Part shown: positions 35,709 through 44,221 of the stretch, piece after piece
Position numbering within the stretch: the stretch's first letter is position 1
How the letters are laid out: the number at the start of each line of letters is the position of its first letter
DNA from: Desulfobotulus mexicanus
Lineage (GTDB): Bacteria; Desulfobacterota; Desulfobacteria; Desulfobacterales; ASO4-4
Reading direction: 5' to 3'
DNA length: 64,000 nucleotides
NCBI RefSeq assembly: GCF_006175995.1
Contig: NZ_VDMB01000010.1
Span: forward strand, 62,001-126,000
The notes under the pieces: generated by a model
Seen by the model: the letters and a program-made list of their open reading frames with translations, nothing else
Told to the model about the DNA's origin: nothing
Databases searched by the model: none
Translations under genes and position numbers: made by a program

Positions 35709-36119
35709 TCAGCCATTCCTGCGGTATTCTTTAAGCATCCCTTGTTCTTTTGGATTCAGGTTGGATAATATAAGAGACATTCTGCGGATGGGAATATGAG
35801 AGAAGGACATGGCTGGCTCAAAACTCTGGTCTGCAACAATGGAGTACTGGTGAGACTGCAGCCGGAAGTAGAGATTTTTACAGCTCAGTATTAGAGCTTC
35901 GTTGGTGTCCGGAGATTTGGCTGGCCAATGCAGGTTGGATACATAGGAAAATGAAAGGCCATCATCGCTGATGTCAAGAACCTGCCCGATGCGTATGGGA
36001 TTTGAGTTAAGAATGGCAACCGTATTGGGAAGGGCTCTGAATCTTGGGTGTTTGCGCCTTTCAGCGCCTGCGGGGGGAAGGGTTTTCATTTGGAGATCCT
36101 GTTTATCGTTTAATACCAT
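35709..36119 (-). CDS. PilZ-domain protein
   Basis: A 136-residue single-domain protein. The c-di-GMP-binding motifs are visible: ERRKHPRF (RxxxR) near residue 20 and LDISDDGLSF (D/NxSxxG) near 48. No output domain is fused. A second ATG at 36089 has a better ribosome-binding site (AGGA seven bases upstream) and may be the true start. It is convergent with tviB, 10 bp apart, and divergent from galU, so it could tie polysaccharide output to c-di-GMP; that is inference from position. Confidence 0.8.
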   Translation of the reverse strand: MVLNDKQDLQMKTLPPAGAERRKHPRFRALPNTVAILNSNPIRIGQVLDISDDGLSFSYVSNLHWPAKSPDTNEALILSCKNLYFRLQSHQYSIVADQSFEPAMSFSHIPIRRMSLILSNLNPKEQGMLKEYRRNG

Positions 36120-36324
36120 AGCCGTTTCATGGTGGTTATAGATTTTTATTGTTTCATTTTATTATGTTTGACAGCGTTCTTGTTTCTATGAAATTTTGTT
36201 GATATTTCATTGTTATAGCCAATATCCATGCTAGGTTGTTTTAAGCGTTTTGTAAATATCAATTAAGTGTGGCGGATGGTAACAAAGCCTGGATTTTTAG
36301 ATTCTTTTGTTTGGAGAGGATTTC
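36120..36324. other. Divergent intergenic region PilZ-galU
   Basis: AT-rich. It contains TTGACA at 36173-36178 on the plus strand without a convincing -10 at 17 bp, and a 7-bp inverted repeat ATGAAAT/ATTTCAT at 36188-36210. No ORF. Confidence 0.35.
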
Positions 36325-37152
36325 ATGATTAAAAAATGTCTTTTCCCGGCCGCAGGCTACGGAACCCGTTTTTTGCCTGCAACCAAGGCCATGCCCAAAG
36401 AGATGATGCCCATCGTTAATAAGCCTCTGATTGAGTATGGTGTGGAAGAGGCTCTTCAGGCTTGTATGACAGATATGTGCATTGTTACCGGTCGCGGGAA
36501 AAATGCTATCCTCGATCATTTTGACATGAATTATGAACTGGAACACCAGATTTCCGGCACCAGAAAAGAAGAGCTGTTGGCGGATATCCGTGCGATCCTC
36601 GATAAAGCCAACTTTACCTATATTCGCCAGCGGGAGATGAAGGGGCTGGGGCATGCCATTCTTACGGGGCGTGCTTTGGTGGGCGATAACCCCTTTGCGG
36701 TACTGCTGGCTGATGATCTCTGTATCCACCCGGAAGAAGGCGTTCTTGCCCAAATGGTGGCACTTTATAAACAGTTCCGCTGTTCCATTGTTGCAGTGGA
36801 AGAGGTGCCGGAAGGTGAAATCCATAAATATGGAGTGATTGCCGGAAAGGCCCTGACAGATACTTTGGTGTCTGTGGAAGATATGGTGGAGAAGCCGGAA
36901 CCGGGAACAGCCCCCAGTAATCTTGCCATCATTGGTCGCTATATCCTTACTCCGGATATTTTCGACATACTTGAGAAAACACCTCCGGGTAAAAATGGTG
37001 AAATCCAGATAACCGATGCCTTGCTTCAGCAGGCAAAGTCCGGCTGTGTCATTGCTTACAGGTTTAAGGGCAGACGTTTTGACTGCGGTTCTGTGCATGG
37101 CTATATTCAGGCCACAAATTATTGTTATGAGAATTTTTATGTAGAGTTTTAG
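36325..37152 (+). CDS. galU: UTP-glucose-1-phosphate uridylyltransferase
   Basis: A 275-residue nucleotidyltransferase that makes UDP-glucose for surface polysaccharides. The N-terminus reads KKCLFPAAGYGTRFLPATKAMPKE at residues 3-26, the UTP-binding loop, then EMMPIVNKPLIEYGVEEAL, TGRGKNAILDHFD near 60, AVLLADDLC near 120 and YRFKGRRFDCGS near 247. The ATG at 36325 has GGAG eight bases upstream; a TTG six codons earlier is unlikely. It forms a single-gene unit next to the nucleotide-sugar genes. Confidence 0.95.
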   Translation: MIKKCLFPAAGYGTRFLPATKAMPKEMMPIVNKPLIEYGVEEALQACMTDMCIVTGRGKNAILDHFDMNYELEHQISGTRKEELLADIRAILDKANFTYIRQREMKGLGHAILTGRALVGDNPFAVLLADDLCIHPEEGVLAQMVALYKQFRCSIVAVEEVPEGEIHKYGVIAGKALTDTLVSVEDMVEKPEPGTAPSNLAIIGRYILTPDIFDILEKTPPGKNGEIQITDALLQQAKSGCVIAYRFKGRRFDCGSVHGYIQATNYCYENFYVEF

Positions 37153-37288
37153 TATTGATATGTTCGCAAAAAATCCAAATACTACCTTTAAGAATACCCT
37201 ATATTGAATTGCAACATCACTTGTTTAGTATATATTGAGTGCTGTGCTGGCGTAATTCGATCTTTTGCGAGACCATCATATTTGAAAG

Positions 37289-39280
37289 ATGTGTATAATG
37301 ACCCATGAAGAAAACCCTGATTTACCCATGATTCTTTCCCCTGCCGGGGATCGTGACAGCTTCCTTGCAGCCATTGCTGCAGAGGCGGATGCCATTTACT
37401 GCGGCCTGAAGGCTTTTTCCGCACGAATGGAGGCGGACAACTTTTCCATTACAGAGCTTGCAGCGCTTACATCCCTTGCCCATGACCGCAATATCCGGGT
37501 TTATGTGGCCCTCAATAATGAAATCAAGCCCGATGAGGTGGAAAAGGCTTTTCACCTTGTGGAGCGCCTTGCCAGAGATGTGATGCCGGATGCTCTGATT
37601 GTTCAGGACCCGGCCTTTGTTTCTCTGGCCCGGCAGGTGGACTATGCAGGGGAGCTGCACCTTTCCACCCTTGCCAACTTAAGCTTTCCTGAAGGCCTGG
37701 CTGTTGCCAGAAAGCTCGGTTTTTCAAGGGTTGTGATGCCCAGAGAGCTGGATGTGGACGCCCTGCGTCTGATGGCTGCAGCCTGCCCCGAAGGCATGAA
37801 TCTGGAGGCTTTTGTCCATGGAGCTCTTTGTTACGCTGTGTCCGGGCGCTGTTACTGGAGCAGTTACCTTGGTGGGAAATCCGGTTTAAGGGGCCGTTGT
37901 GTTCAGCCCTGCCGCCGTATTTACAGAAAGAAAAAGGGAGCCGCAGAGTCGGGCCGCTATTTTTCCATGCAGGATCTGAGTCTGGATGTGCTGACCAAGG
38001 TGCTGGGGGATATTCCCGAGGTGGGATGCTGGAAAATAGAAGGCCGTAAAAAAGGCCCCCATTATGTGCATTACACCACCACGGCTTACCGGATGCTGAG
38101 GGATGAGCGGGATATTCCCGGTAGAAAAAAAGATGCTTTGGCCCTTCTGGATATGGCTCTGGGGAGGCCTTCCATGCACTATCGTTTTTTGCCCCACAGG
38201 CCCTGGCATCCTGTTTCTTCCGAAGGAGAAACCGGCTCCGGGTTTTTGCTGGGGCGGGTGAAGGGTGGGGCAAAGGAGCTGTTCATTGTCCCAAGGGTTC
38301 CCCTTCTGGCCGGAGATTTGATCCGCATAGGGTATGAGGGGGAGGGTGGGCATCTTATTGTCCGGGTACGGCGCAGCATTCCTAAAGGAGGGAAATTCCA
38401 TCTGAAGGCCGATCGAGGAAAGCGGCCCGTCGCAGGGGCCGCAGCATTTCTTGTGGACCGGAGGGAGCCGGAGCTGATGGCTCAGATTCAAAGGCTTTCA
38501 CAGGAACTTGAGACTGTGGAGACGCAGGAGCCGAGACCCGGCACCCGTCACTTGGTGCTGCCCCGTCCTTTTAAAAAAAGTGGAGCTGCAAGGGATATGC
38601 TCTTGCAGAGAAAACCCGGAAGTACCGGAGGACGGGGGCAGGAAACTGCCCTGTGGGTGGATCCGGAAAGACCGGCAAAGGTGGCACCTGGGGCTGTGGC
38701 CCATATCTGGTGGTGGCTGGACCCTGCAACCTGGCCGGAAGGGTCTGAAAACTGGAAAAAAGCCATTGATGGACTGCTGCACAGGGGGGCTCGTCGTTTT
38801 GTTCTCAATGCACCATGGCAGATGGGATTTTTTGGAAAAAAAGCGGGGCTTGAACTCTGGGCCGGACCTTTTTGCAATGTGGCGAATCCTCTGGCGGTCG
38901 GCGTGCTGGGTGATCTTGGTTTTTCAGGTGTTTTTGCCAGTCCCGAACTGAGCGGGGAAGATTTTCTGGCCTTTGCAGCAGGGAGTCCTCTGCCTGTGGG
39001 AGCGGTTTTATCCGGATGCTGGCCCCTTGCCATTTCGAGGATCAGTGTTCTGGAACCCGGTGAAAGCCTTATCAGCCCCATGGATGAAAAACTCTGGGGT
39101 AGAAAGTATGGAGAGAATCAGTGGCTTTTCCCGGACTGGCAGTATGATATCCGTGAAAAAAAAGTTGAGCTGGAAAGGGCAGGGTACAGATATTTTGTAC
39201 ATATGGAAGAAATTCTTCCAAAGGGGATGGAATTCCGAAAGCGCCCCGGCCTGTGGAACTGGAATCTTCGGCTGCTTTAG
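37289..39280 (+). CDS. Peptidase U32-family protein
   Basis: A 663-residue protein of the U32 family. Characterised members (RlhA, TrhP, UbiU/UbiV) bind a 4Fe-4S cluster and take part in RNA or ubiquinone hydroxylation, not proteolysis. It shows LSPAGDRDSFLAAIAAEADAI near residue 16, STLANLSFPEGLAVARKLG near 130, VVMPRELDVDAL near 150, and the cysteine motif CYAVSGRC with RGRCVQPCRR near 177-210, the cluster ligands. Then SMQDLSLDVL and GCWKIEGRKKGPHYV follow. The second half is variable. It is longer than RlhA-type members without the extra domain. The start may be the ATG at 37298; neither has a strong site. The substrate is unknown. Confidence 0.85.
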   Translation: MCIMTHEENPDLPMILSPAGDRDSFLAAIAAEADAIYCGLKAFSARMEADNFSITELAALTSLAHDRNIRVYVALNNEIKPDEVEKAFHLVERLARDVMPDALIVQDPAFVSLARQVDYAGELHLSTLANLSFPEGLAVARKLGFSRVVMPRELDVDALRLMAAACPEGMNLEAFVHGALCYAVSGRCYWSSYLGGKSGLRGRCVQPCRRIYRKKKGAAESGRYFSMQDLSLDVLTKVLGDIPEVGCWKIEGRKKGPHYVHYTTTAYRMLRDERDIPGRKKDALALLDMALGRPSMHYRFLPHRPWHPVSSEGETGSGFLLGRVKGGAKELFIVPRVPLLAGDLIRIGYEGEGGHLIVRVRRSIPKGGKFHLKADRGKRPVAGAAAFLVDRREPELMAQIQRLSQELETVETQEPRPGTRHLVLPRPFKKSGAARDMLLQRKPGSTGGRGQETALWVDPERPAKVAPGAVAHIWWWLDPATWPEGSENWKKAIDGLLHRGARRFVLNAPWQMGFFGKKAGLELWAGPFCNVANPLAVGVLGDLGFSGVFASPELSGEDFLAFAAGSPLPVGAVLSGCWPLAISRISVLEPGESLISPMDEKLWGRKYGENQWLFPDWQYDIREKKVELERAGYRYFVHMEEILPKGMEFRKRPGLWNWNLRLL

Positions 39281-39495
39281 TTCAGTTTCTGAAGTGCAGA
39301 CACCTAAGCACTTTTCCTTTGGGGAGGTGGCTTAGGTTCTTGAAGCGAGGAGCCGGGTGAGAAGGGGCATCTTCCGGGTAAATTTATTTACGGAAGCAGC
39401 CCTAAAAGCAGGCAGCAGATAAAAGATTCAGCTTCTGAGGGAGCCGACCGATATAAGGGAAACATGGGACCATGGATTCCCGAAAGGAGGCGGCC

Positions 39496-40452
39496 ATGCA
39501 TATAGTATCTACATCCCTTCAGATGGCGGGTATTTCCCGTCAGGAAGTACAGACAAGGCGTACCATGCGTATGGTGGTACATGCACCCGTAGAGGAAGAA
39601 AATTCTTCCCAAAGAGGCTTGAAGGGCAGGGGGCTTTTTTTTAAGTCTGCCCCTGTGCCTGAAGCGGGTTTGAAGCATCTGGATCTGGATATGAGTAAAC
39701 GTCTGGTGCAGATGATTTTGAACGCCCTTACCGGGAAAAAACCGGATATTCCCTTTTTCAGGCCTGAACCTGTGGCAGAATTTCCCAGAGACGTCCTTTC
39801 GGGTGGTCCGGGTTCTGCCTTTCATATAGAAGAAACCATTTATACGCGCATGGAACAGGAAAGTATTTTTATGGCCGAAGGTGAAGTGATGACCGCCGAT
39901 GGCCGGAAGATAAGTTTTTCTGTGATGCAGATGCAGTCCCGTAAGGAAGAAAGTTTTGTGGCAAGGCAGGTTAACTTTGTGGACCCTCTGGTTATTTCCC
40001 TGAGCGGGCCTGTTACTATGGGTGATGCCCGTTTCACCTTTGATCTTACCGGAGACGGGAAGGAAGAATCCCTTGCCATGCCTTCTAAGGGGGCAGGATT
40101 TTTATTTCTGGATAAAAACGACAATGGTCGGGTTGATGACGGCAGTGAGCTTTTTGGTACCAGCTCCGGTGATGGCTTTGCCGACCTTGCCGCATACGAC
40201 AGTGATGGTAATGGCTGGATAGATTCCGGAGATCCGGTTTTCTCAAAGCTGCGTATCTGGCATCCGGAAGATGGAACCAATGGCAGGGGAAAATCTCTTA
40301 GTGACATGGGAATAGGTGCCATAGGACTTTTCCGGGTGGCAACACCCATGGATGTGGGTGGAGAAAAGGGTGGACGCATCCAGAGTTCCGGTATTGTTCT
40401 TACTGAAACAGGCCGGGCCGGGACCGTGCATCATCTGGATTTGAAGGTTTAA
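39496..40452 (+). CDS. Protein with EF-hand-like calcium-binding repeats, function unknown
   Basis: A 318-residue protein without a signal peptide. The first 150 residues are polar and variable. The C-terminal half has acidic calcium-loop repeats: FDLTGDGKEE near 181, LDKNDNGRVDDGSELFG near 205-221 and YDSDGNGWIDSGDPVF near 235-250, followed by LRIW and a closing GRAGTVHHLDLKV. This layout matches a widespread proteobacterial family of unknown function that often carries DxDxDG loops and the SELFG motif. The ATG at 39496 has GGAGG seven bases upstream and is preferred over one eight codons earlier. It may be secreted without a classical signal, but nothing here shows that. Confidence 0.75.
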   Translation: MHIVSTSLQMAGISRQEVQTRRTMRMVVHAPVEEENSSQRGLKGRGLFFKSAPVPEAGLKHLDLDMSKRLVQMILNALTGKKPDIPFFRPEPVAEFPRDVLSGGPGSAFHIEETIYTRMEQESIFMAEGEVMTADGRKISFSVMQMQSRKEESFVARQVNFVDPLVISLSGPVTMGDARFTFDLTGDGKEESLAMPSKGAGFLFLDKNDNGRVDDGSELFGTSSGDGFADLAAYDSDGNGWIDSGDPVFSKLRIWHPEDGTNGRGKSLSDMGIGAIGLFRVATPMDVGGEKGGRIQSSGIVLTETGRAGTVHHLDLKV

Positions 40453-40466
40453 GTTGGATTTAACGG

Positions 40467-40808
40467 AATTGTTCAGCACATGTTATTCTGAAAGTTGAAT
40501 GCTCAATTTTATAGGCTCAGCATCACTGCAAGGCCCCCTGGCTATTTGCAAGTGACGTTGCAATCGTTTCGGATCAGAGCTTTGCAGGCCTGTGCGAAAG
40601 AAGCGGCAAACTGTCTGAACCGCCACAAAGGCAGCGTACTTGAGTCTGCCATGGTAACCAAAAGCCTGTTCTGCCTGTGGTGGTGAGTTTTTGCCGCTTC
40701 CGCACAGGTCAAGAAGCTACCGAATAAGATTGCGTCACGGGCAAATAGCTTGGGGGTCTTTGCATTTTTCTGGCAGATATGGAACTTATAAAATTGTGCT
40801 GAACAATT
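40467..40808. repeat. 342-bp inverted-repeat element (MITE-like)
   Basis: The ends are exact inverted repeats, AATTGTTCAGCACA at 40467-40480 and TGTGCTGAACAATT at 40795-40808. Inside, more blocks repeat in inverted order: ATTTTATA near 40506 and TATAAAAT near 40787; GCTATTTGC...GTGACG (40541-40557) against CGTCAC...GCAAATAGC (40734-40749); CCTGTGCG...GAAGCGGCAAA (40589-40610) against TTTGCCGCTTCCGCACAGG (40690-40708). The whole would fold into one long imperfect hairpin centred near 40637. No ORF lies inside and no clear target-site duplication was seen. Confidence 0.75.
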
Positions 40809-40849
40809 AATATTTTATCCGTATCTGATGTTTTTTTCCGTCACAGGTC

Positions 40850-41509
40850 TCAGGCATAGACATTTTCGTGTCTGAAGGTGAATTCAGGATGCTGTTTTTG
40901 TGCCTGATGAACAAGGGCCTGTAGAGGGTCAGAGTTCTGGCGCAGGTTGTTGTATTCCCGACTGATAACGGAAAGGGAGCGTTCTTCTCCGGCATCGAAA
41001 AAAGCGCTGAATTGCTGCCTGGCTTCCTGTTTTCCTGTCTGTCCCAGAGAGTTAAGGCCCTGATGCATGCCAAGGGAGGCCAGGGTTGCTTTGAAATCCT
41101 TGTCTTCCTGAAGCCCTTTTTCAAGCTCCCATGAACCTTTTACTCCTGAGTTTACACGGATATCTCCTTTGGCCGTAAGGCGGACCATTACTTCGGCATC
41201 TTCAGGGATTCCTGCTTTCTGGCGGGCCTGGGCAATCTGCTGGTGAACGGTTTCTTCTATGGCTTTGCGGCTGTTTTCCATGATTTCTTTGGTTATTTTA
41301 CCACGGATGGGCAGGCCAAGGCTCTCCCTGAGCTTTGCTGCTTCGACTTCAGGTGAAAGTGTCACCCGATCCATACGCCTGTCTGTGCCTGCGGATTCCT
41401 TTGTTTTGTCTGAAGCTGCTGCAGGAGCAAGCCCCTGAACCCTGCGGTCCTCACTGCGTTCTGTCAGTGGATGATCATTTTTCTGATAGGCTTGAATTCC
41501 TGAGATCAT
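40850..41509 (-). CDS. Hypothetical protein, 219 residues
   Basis: A soluble, charged protein without signal or membrane helix. It is not recognised. The N-terminal 45 residues are low complexity, then DRVTLSPEVEAAKLRESLG, a pattern also seen in small secreted or flagellar-type proteins. A helical stretch (about 68-105) with AGIPEDAEVMVRLTAKGDIRV follows, and the C-terminus (SREYNNLRQNSDPL) is helical and polar. AGGGGAG in front of the ATG supports the start, and codon use resembles the neighbours. It is convergent with the EF-hand-like gene, with the inverted-repeat element between them. Confidence 0.65.
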   Translation of the reverse strand: MISGIQAYQKNDHPLTERSEDRRVQGLAPAAASDKTKESAGTDRRMDRVTLSPEVEAAKLRESLGLPIRGKITKEIMENSRKAIEETVHQQIAQARQKAGIPEDAEVMVRLTAKGDIRVNSGVKGSWELEKGLQEDKDFKATLASLGMHQGLNSLGQTGKQEARQQFSAFFDAGEERSLSVISREYNNLRQNSDPLQALVHQAQKQHPEFTFRHENVYA

Positions 41510-41537
41510 GGCAGCTCCCCTTATATTGTATCCTTCA

Positions 41538-41559
41538 GAGCCCTTTGGGCTCTTTTTTT
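41538..41559 (+). terminator. Orphan terminator-like hairpin upstream of the 219-residue gene
   Basis: GAGCCC-TTT-GGGCTC followed by seven T residues on the plus strand, a textbook Rho-independent terminator, yet no plus-strand gene ends nearby. On the minus strand it lies about 30 bases before the start of the hypothetical gene and could be an operator instead. Confidence 0.5.
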
Positions 41560-41942
41560 ATGTTTGCTGTGTTTTATTTAAGCAAGTATGGTGCCAATGT
41601 CCTTGCTGGGGCGAAGAGTGCTTGTTTCTTTTCTGGATTTTAGTTTTATGATGATTAAAAGCCTGTGAAAAACAGGATGGCATGCTTTGGCAATGGGAAA
41701 AAAATGCCGCCATGGTCTTTATTTTTCCTGTGCATCAGGCCATGATTGGATCTCAGATATGGATGCTGGAAGACGCAGGATTTTTTAATGGGTTTTTATT
41801 ATTCAGGCTCCTATGGCTGAAAGAACCTGGTCATCAGATAATAAATTGAAGGTCCGGCAGCATCTGCCGGGCATAAAAAAGGCTGGCAGGGCTTATGGTT
41901 TCTGTCCGCTTTTCATAAGGATTGAAGAAAGGAAAGTTTGAC
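41560..41942. other. Intergenic region before the CoA-disulfide reductase-like gene
   Basis: About 380 bp without a credible ORF. A short GGTCCGGCAG/CTGCCGGGC hairpin lies near 41851-41871. No recognised riboswitch or promoter. Confidence 0.35.
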
Positions 41943-43649
41943 ATGGGAAAAAAAGTGCTTGTTGTTGGTGCCGTGGCTCTGGGATCCAAGGCGGCCTGCC
42001 GCCTGAAGCGTCTGGAGCCTGATGCTGAAGTGCTGCTCATTGATCAGGATGAACATATTTCCTACGGGGGCTGCGGTATACCTTATTATGTGTCGGGGGA
42101 TGTTGCGGATGCATCCGAGTTGCAGAGTACAAGTTTTCATATGCTGCGGGATGAGCGTTTTTTCAAAGACTGTAAAGATATTGATGTTATGACCCGGACC
42201 CGTGTAACAGCCATTCACAGGAATGAAAAAAAGATAGAAATTGAAAAAATGGATGGAACCCGTTCTCTTCTGCCCTATGATCAACTGGTCATCGGCACGG
42301 GCTCAAGGGTAAGGGATCTTAAGATTGAAGGTCAAAAGCTTGGTGGTATTTACAGCGTGGGTTCCCTGAGGGATGCCATCGCCATTAAATCTGCCATTGC
42401 TTCCGGGCAGGCAGGAACCGCTGTTGTGGTGGGTGCGGGTTTTATCGGGCTTGAAATGGCCGAGGCCCTCGCGGATATGTGGGGTCTTGATACAACGGTG
42501 GTGGAAATTTCCGATCAGATCATGCCCGGCTTTGTGGGACCGGAACTGGCTAAAATGGCCCAGTCCCATATGGAAAAACAGGGTGTTGTTTTTCGTCTTG
42601 GGGAAAGCGTTGTCCGTTTTGAGGGCGAGGATGGCCGGGTTGCCCGTGTGGTGACGGATAAGGAAACCCTTGAGGCGGATATTGTTATTATTGCGGCGGG
42701 TATTCTGCCCAATGGAGAACTGGCTGCTGCGGCAGGTCTGGAAGTTGGCTTTAATGGCGGGATTCTGGTGGATGATCACATGCGTACCACAGACCCCGAC
42801 ATCTATGCGGGCGGAGACTGTGTGCTGGTGCCCAATGCAATTACGGGTAAGCCGGGATACTATCCGCTGGGTTCCCTTTCCAACCGTCAGGGTCGGGTAA
42901 TTGGTGACAATCTTGCCGGGAAGAATTCCGTTTCTCCGCCTGTGGTGGGCAGTTTTGTGGTCAAGCTTTTTGAAACCTGCCTCTGTGGTGCGGGGCTGAC
43001 CCTCAAAAGGGCCTTGGAAGAAGGTTTTGACGCCATCAGTGTGCGGATGTGCCAGCTGGACAGGGCACATTTTTATCCCACAAAGGAATTGATGTATCTG
43101 GAGCTGGTGGTGGATCGCAGTACCCGCCAGGTTCTGGGTATTCAGGGTTCAGGAAGCAAGGGCGATGCTACGGTGGGGCGCATCAATGCCGTTGCAGCCC
43201 TGCTCGCCCGGAAACCAAAGGTGGAGGATATTTCCAACCTTGAATTTGCCTATTCACCGCCTTTTTCTTCAGCAATGGATATTGTAAATGCCCTTGCCAA
43301 TGTGGCGGATAATATTCTGGACGATCGTATGCATCCCATTGGCTGTGAAGAATTTGCTGAACGGTGGGAAGAAATAAAAAGGGGGGATGTTTGTCTCATT
43401 GACTGTCGGGCAAAGGCTGATGCAAAGGTCTATGAGGAAAAGTATCCCGGTATCTGGAAAGGAATTCCCCAGGATGAGCTTCTCGGAAGGCTGGATGAGC
43501 TCCCCGAAGGCAAGCCCCTTGTGCTGATCTGTAATACGGGTGTGAGATCCTATGAAGCTCAGCTGAATTTGAGGGCCAAGGGACATAAGGATAATGTAAC
43601 GGTGTTTGGCGGTGTTGCTATGCTGAAGCACTGGGGAATGGATATCTGA
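41943..43649 (+). CDS. FAD-dependent CoA-disulfide/persulfide reductase fused to a rhodanese domain
   Basis: A 568-residue flavoprotein. The FAD motif VLVVGAVALGSKAACRL at residues 5-21 is followed by the redox cysteine in SYGGCGIPYYVSGDV near 40-54. The NADH motif VVVGAGFIGLEMAEAL lies near 160 and DPDIYAGGDCVLV near 285. A C-terminal rhodanese domain (about 470-568) has the active-site loop CNTGVR. The fusion resembles the CoA-disulfide reductase-rhodanese and Npsr-type NADH-dependent persulfide reductases, which handle CoA persulfide or polysulfide, fitting a sulfur-metabolising organism. The ATG at 41943 has AAGGAAAG upstream. The first glycine-rich motif ends GALGS-like (VALGS), slightly off the GxGxxG consensus. 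Confidence 0.88.
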   Translation: MGKKVLVVGAVALGSKAACRLKRLEPDAEVLLIDQDEHISYGGCGIPYYVSGDVADASELQSTSFHMLRDERFFKDCKDIDVMTRTRVTAIHRNEKKIEIEKMDGTRSLLPYDQLVIGTGSRVRDLKIEGQKLGGIYSVGSLRDAIAIKSAIASGQAGTAVVVGAGFIGLEMAEALADMWGLDTTVVEISDQIMPGFVGPELAKMAQSHMEKQGVVFRLGESVVRFEGEDGRVARVVTDKETLEADIVIIAAGILPNGELAAAAGLEVGFNGGILVDDHMRTTDPDIYAGGDCVLVPNAITGKPGYYPLGSLSNRQGRVIGDNLAGKNSVSPPVVGSFVVKLFETCLCGAGLTLKRALEEGFDAISVRMCQLDRAHFYPTKELMYLELVVDRSTRQVLGIQGSGSKGDATVGRINAVAALLARKPKVEDISNLEFAYSPPFSSAMDIVNALANVADNILDDRMHPIGCEEFAERWEEIKRGDVCLIDCRAKADAKVYEEKYPGIWKGIPQDELLGRLDELPEGKPLVLICNTGVRSYEAQLNLRAKGHKDNVTVFGGVAMLKHWGMDI

Positions 43650-43686
43650 AAAAAGGGGGGGCTATGTGCAGGTGCATGGCCCCCCT
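43648..43686 (-). terminator. Terminator of the small PilZ gene
   Basis: GGGGGGC(C/T)ATG arms around an 8-base loop; on the minus strand the stem is followed by TTTTTT. It separates the convergent reductase and PilZ genes. Confidence 0.6.
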
Positions 43687-43692
43687 CTGCTG

Positions 43693-44016
43693 TTATCCCT
43701 CAAGGAGGTGGAGGCTTTCCACCATTGATTGCAGGGAGTGGATAAGTTCCAGATCCTCATTGTGGAACTGAACCGCAATGCCCTTTTCTCCGGATCGGAC
43801 CACGACTCCGAGGAGGCTGATGTAATTTCCGCCGGGAAAGGGCAGGAAGAGATTGACTTCCGTGTCCGGGGGGAGAATGTTGCGGGTTTTGATAAAAACG
43901 CCACCACCGCTGATATCCAGAATGTATTCTCTGTATTCCTGATCCTGGGTTGTGTACACGACAGGGCTGAAATAATTCTGACGTACATCTTTTCTTTTTT
44001 CTCTGAAGTCGTCCAT
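43693..44016 (-). CDS. Small PilZ-domain protein
   Basis: A 107-residue protein made of one PilZ domain. EKRKDVRQNYFSPV at residues 6-19 contains the arginine motif and LDISGGGVFI near 33-42 the D/NxSxxG motif. VVRSGEKGIAVQFHNED follows near 72-88. It probably binds c-di-GMP and acts through a partner. Its leader contains a terminator-like hairpin described separately, so it may be conditionally expressed. Confidence 0.82.
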   Translation of the reverse strand: MDDFREKRKDVRQNYFSPVVYTTQDQEYREYILDISGGGVFIKTRNILPPDTEVNLFLPFPGGNYISLLGVVVRSGEKGIAVQFHNEDLELIHSLQSMVESLHLLEG

Positions 44017-44040
44017 TTTTCAGTCCTTATAATAAAGGGG

Positions 44041-44078
44041 GAAAAGAAAAAGGGGCGATCCGCTGATGAAATCGCCCC
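44041..44078 (-). terminator. Terminator-like hairpin in the leader of the small PilZ gene
   Basis: GGGGCGAT (44052-44059) and ATCGCCCC (44071-44078) form a perfect 8-bp stem; on the minus strand it is followed by TTTTTCTTTT. It lies only about 25 bases before the PilZ ATG, so transcripts started upstream would be stopped just before the gene. It may be an attenuator or may end a small RNA starting in 44079-44221. Confidence 0.5.
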
Positions 44079-44221
44079 GCACAACGGGAGGGAAGAAAGA
44101 AGAAGAGAAAGAATTTTCATAAACCATACAAAACCATGTTTTGTTCTGCAATGGGTGATTTGATTCATTTGTCCGGGAAAAAATCCCGGGAGCAGAAGTA
44201 TGGAGGAAAGGAAGGCAGAAG

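Noticed and set aside
39416-39460. Sigma-28-like elements (TAAAAGAT and CCGATATAA) before the EF-hand-like gene
   Set aside because: The spacing does not fit the flagellar sigma-28 consensus.
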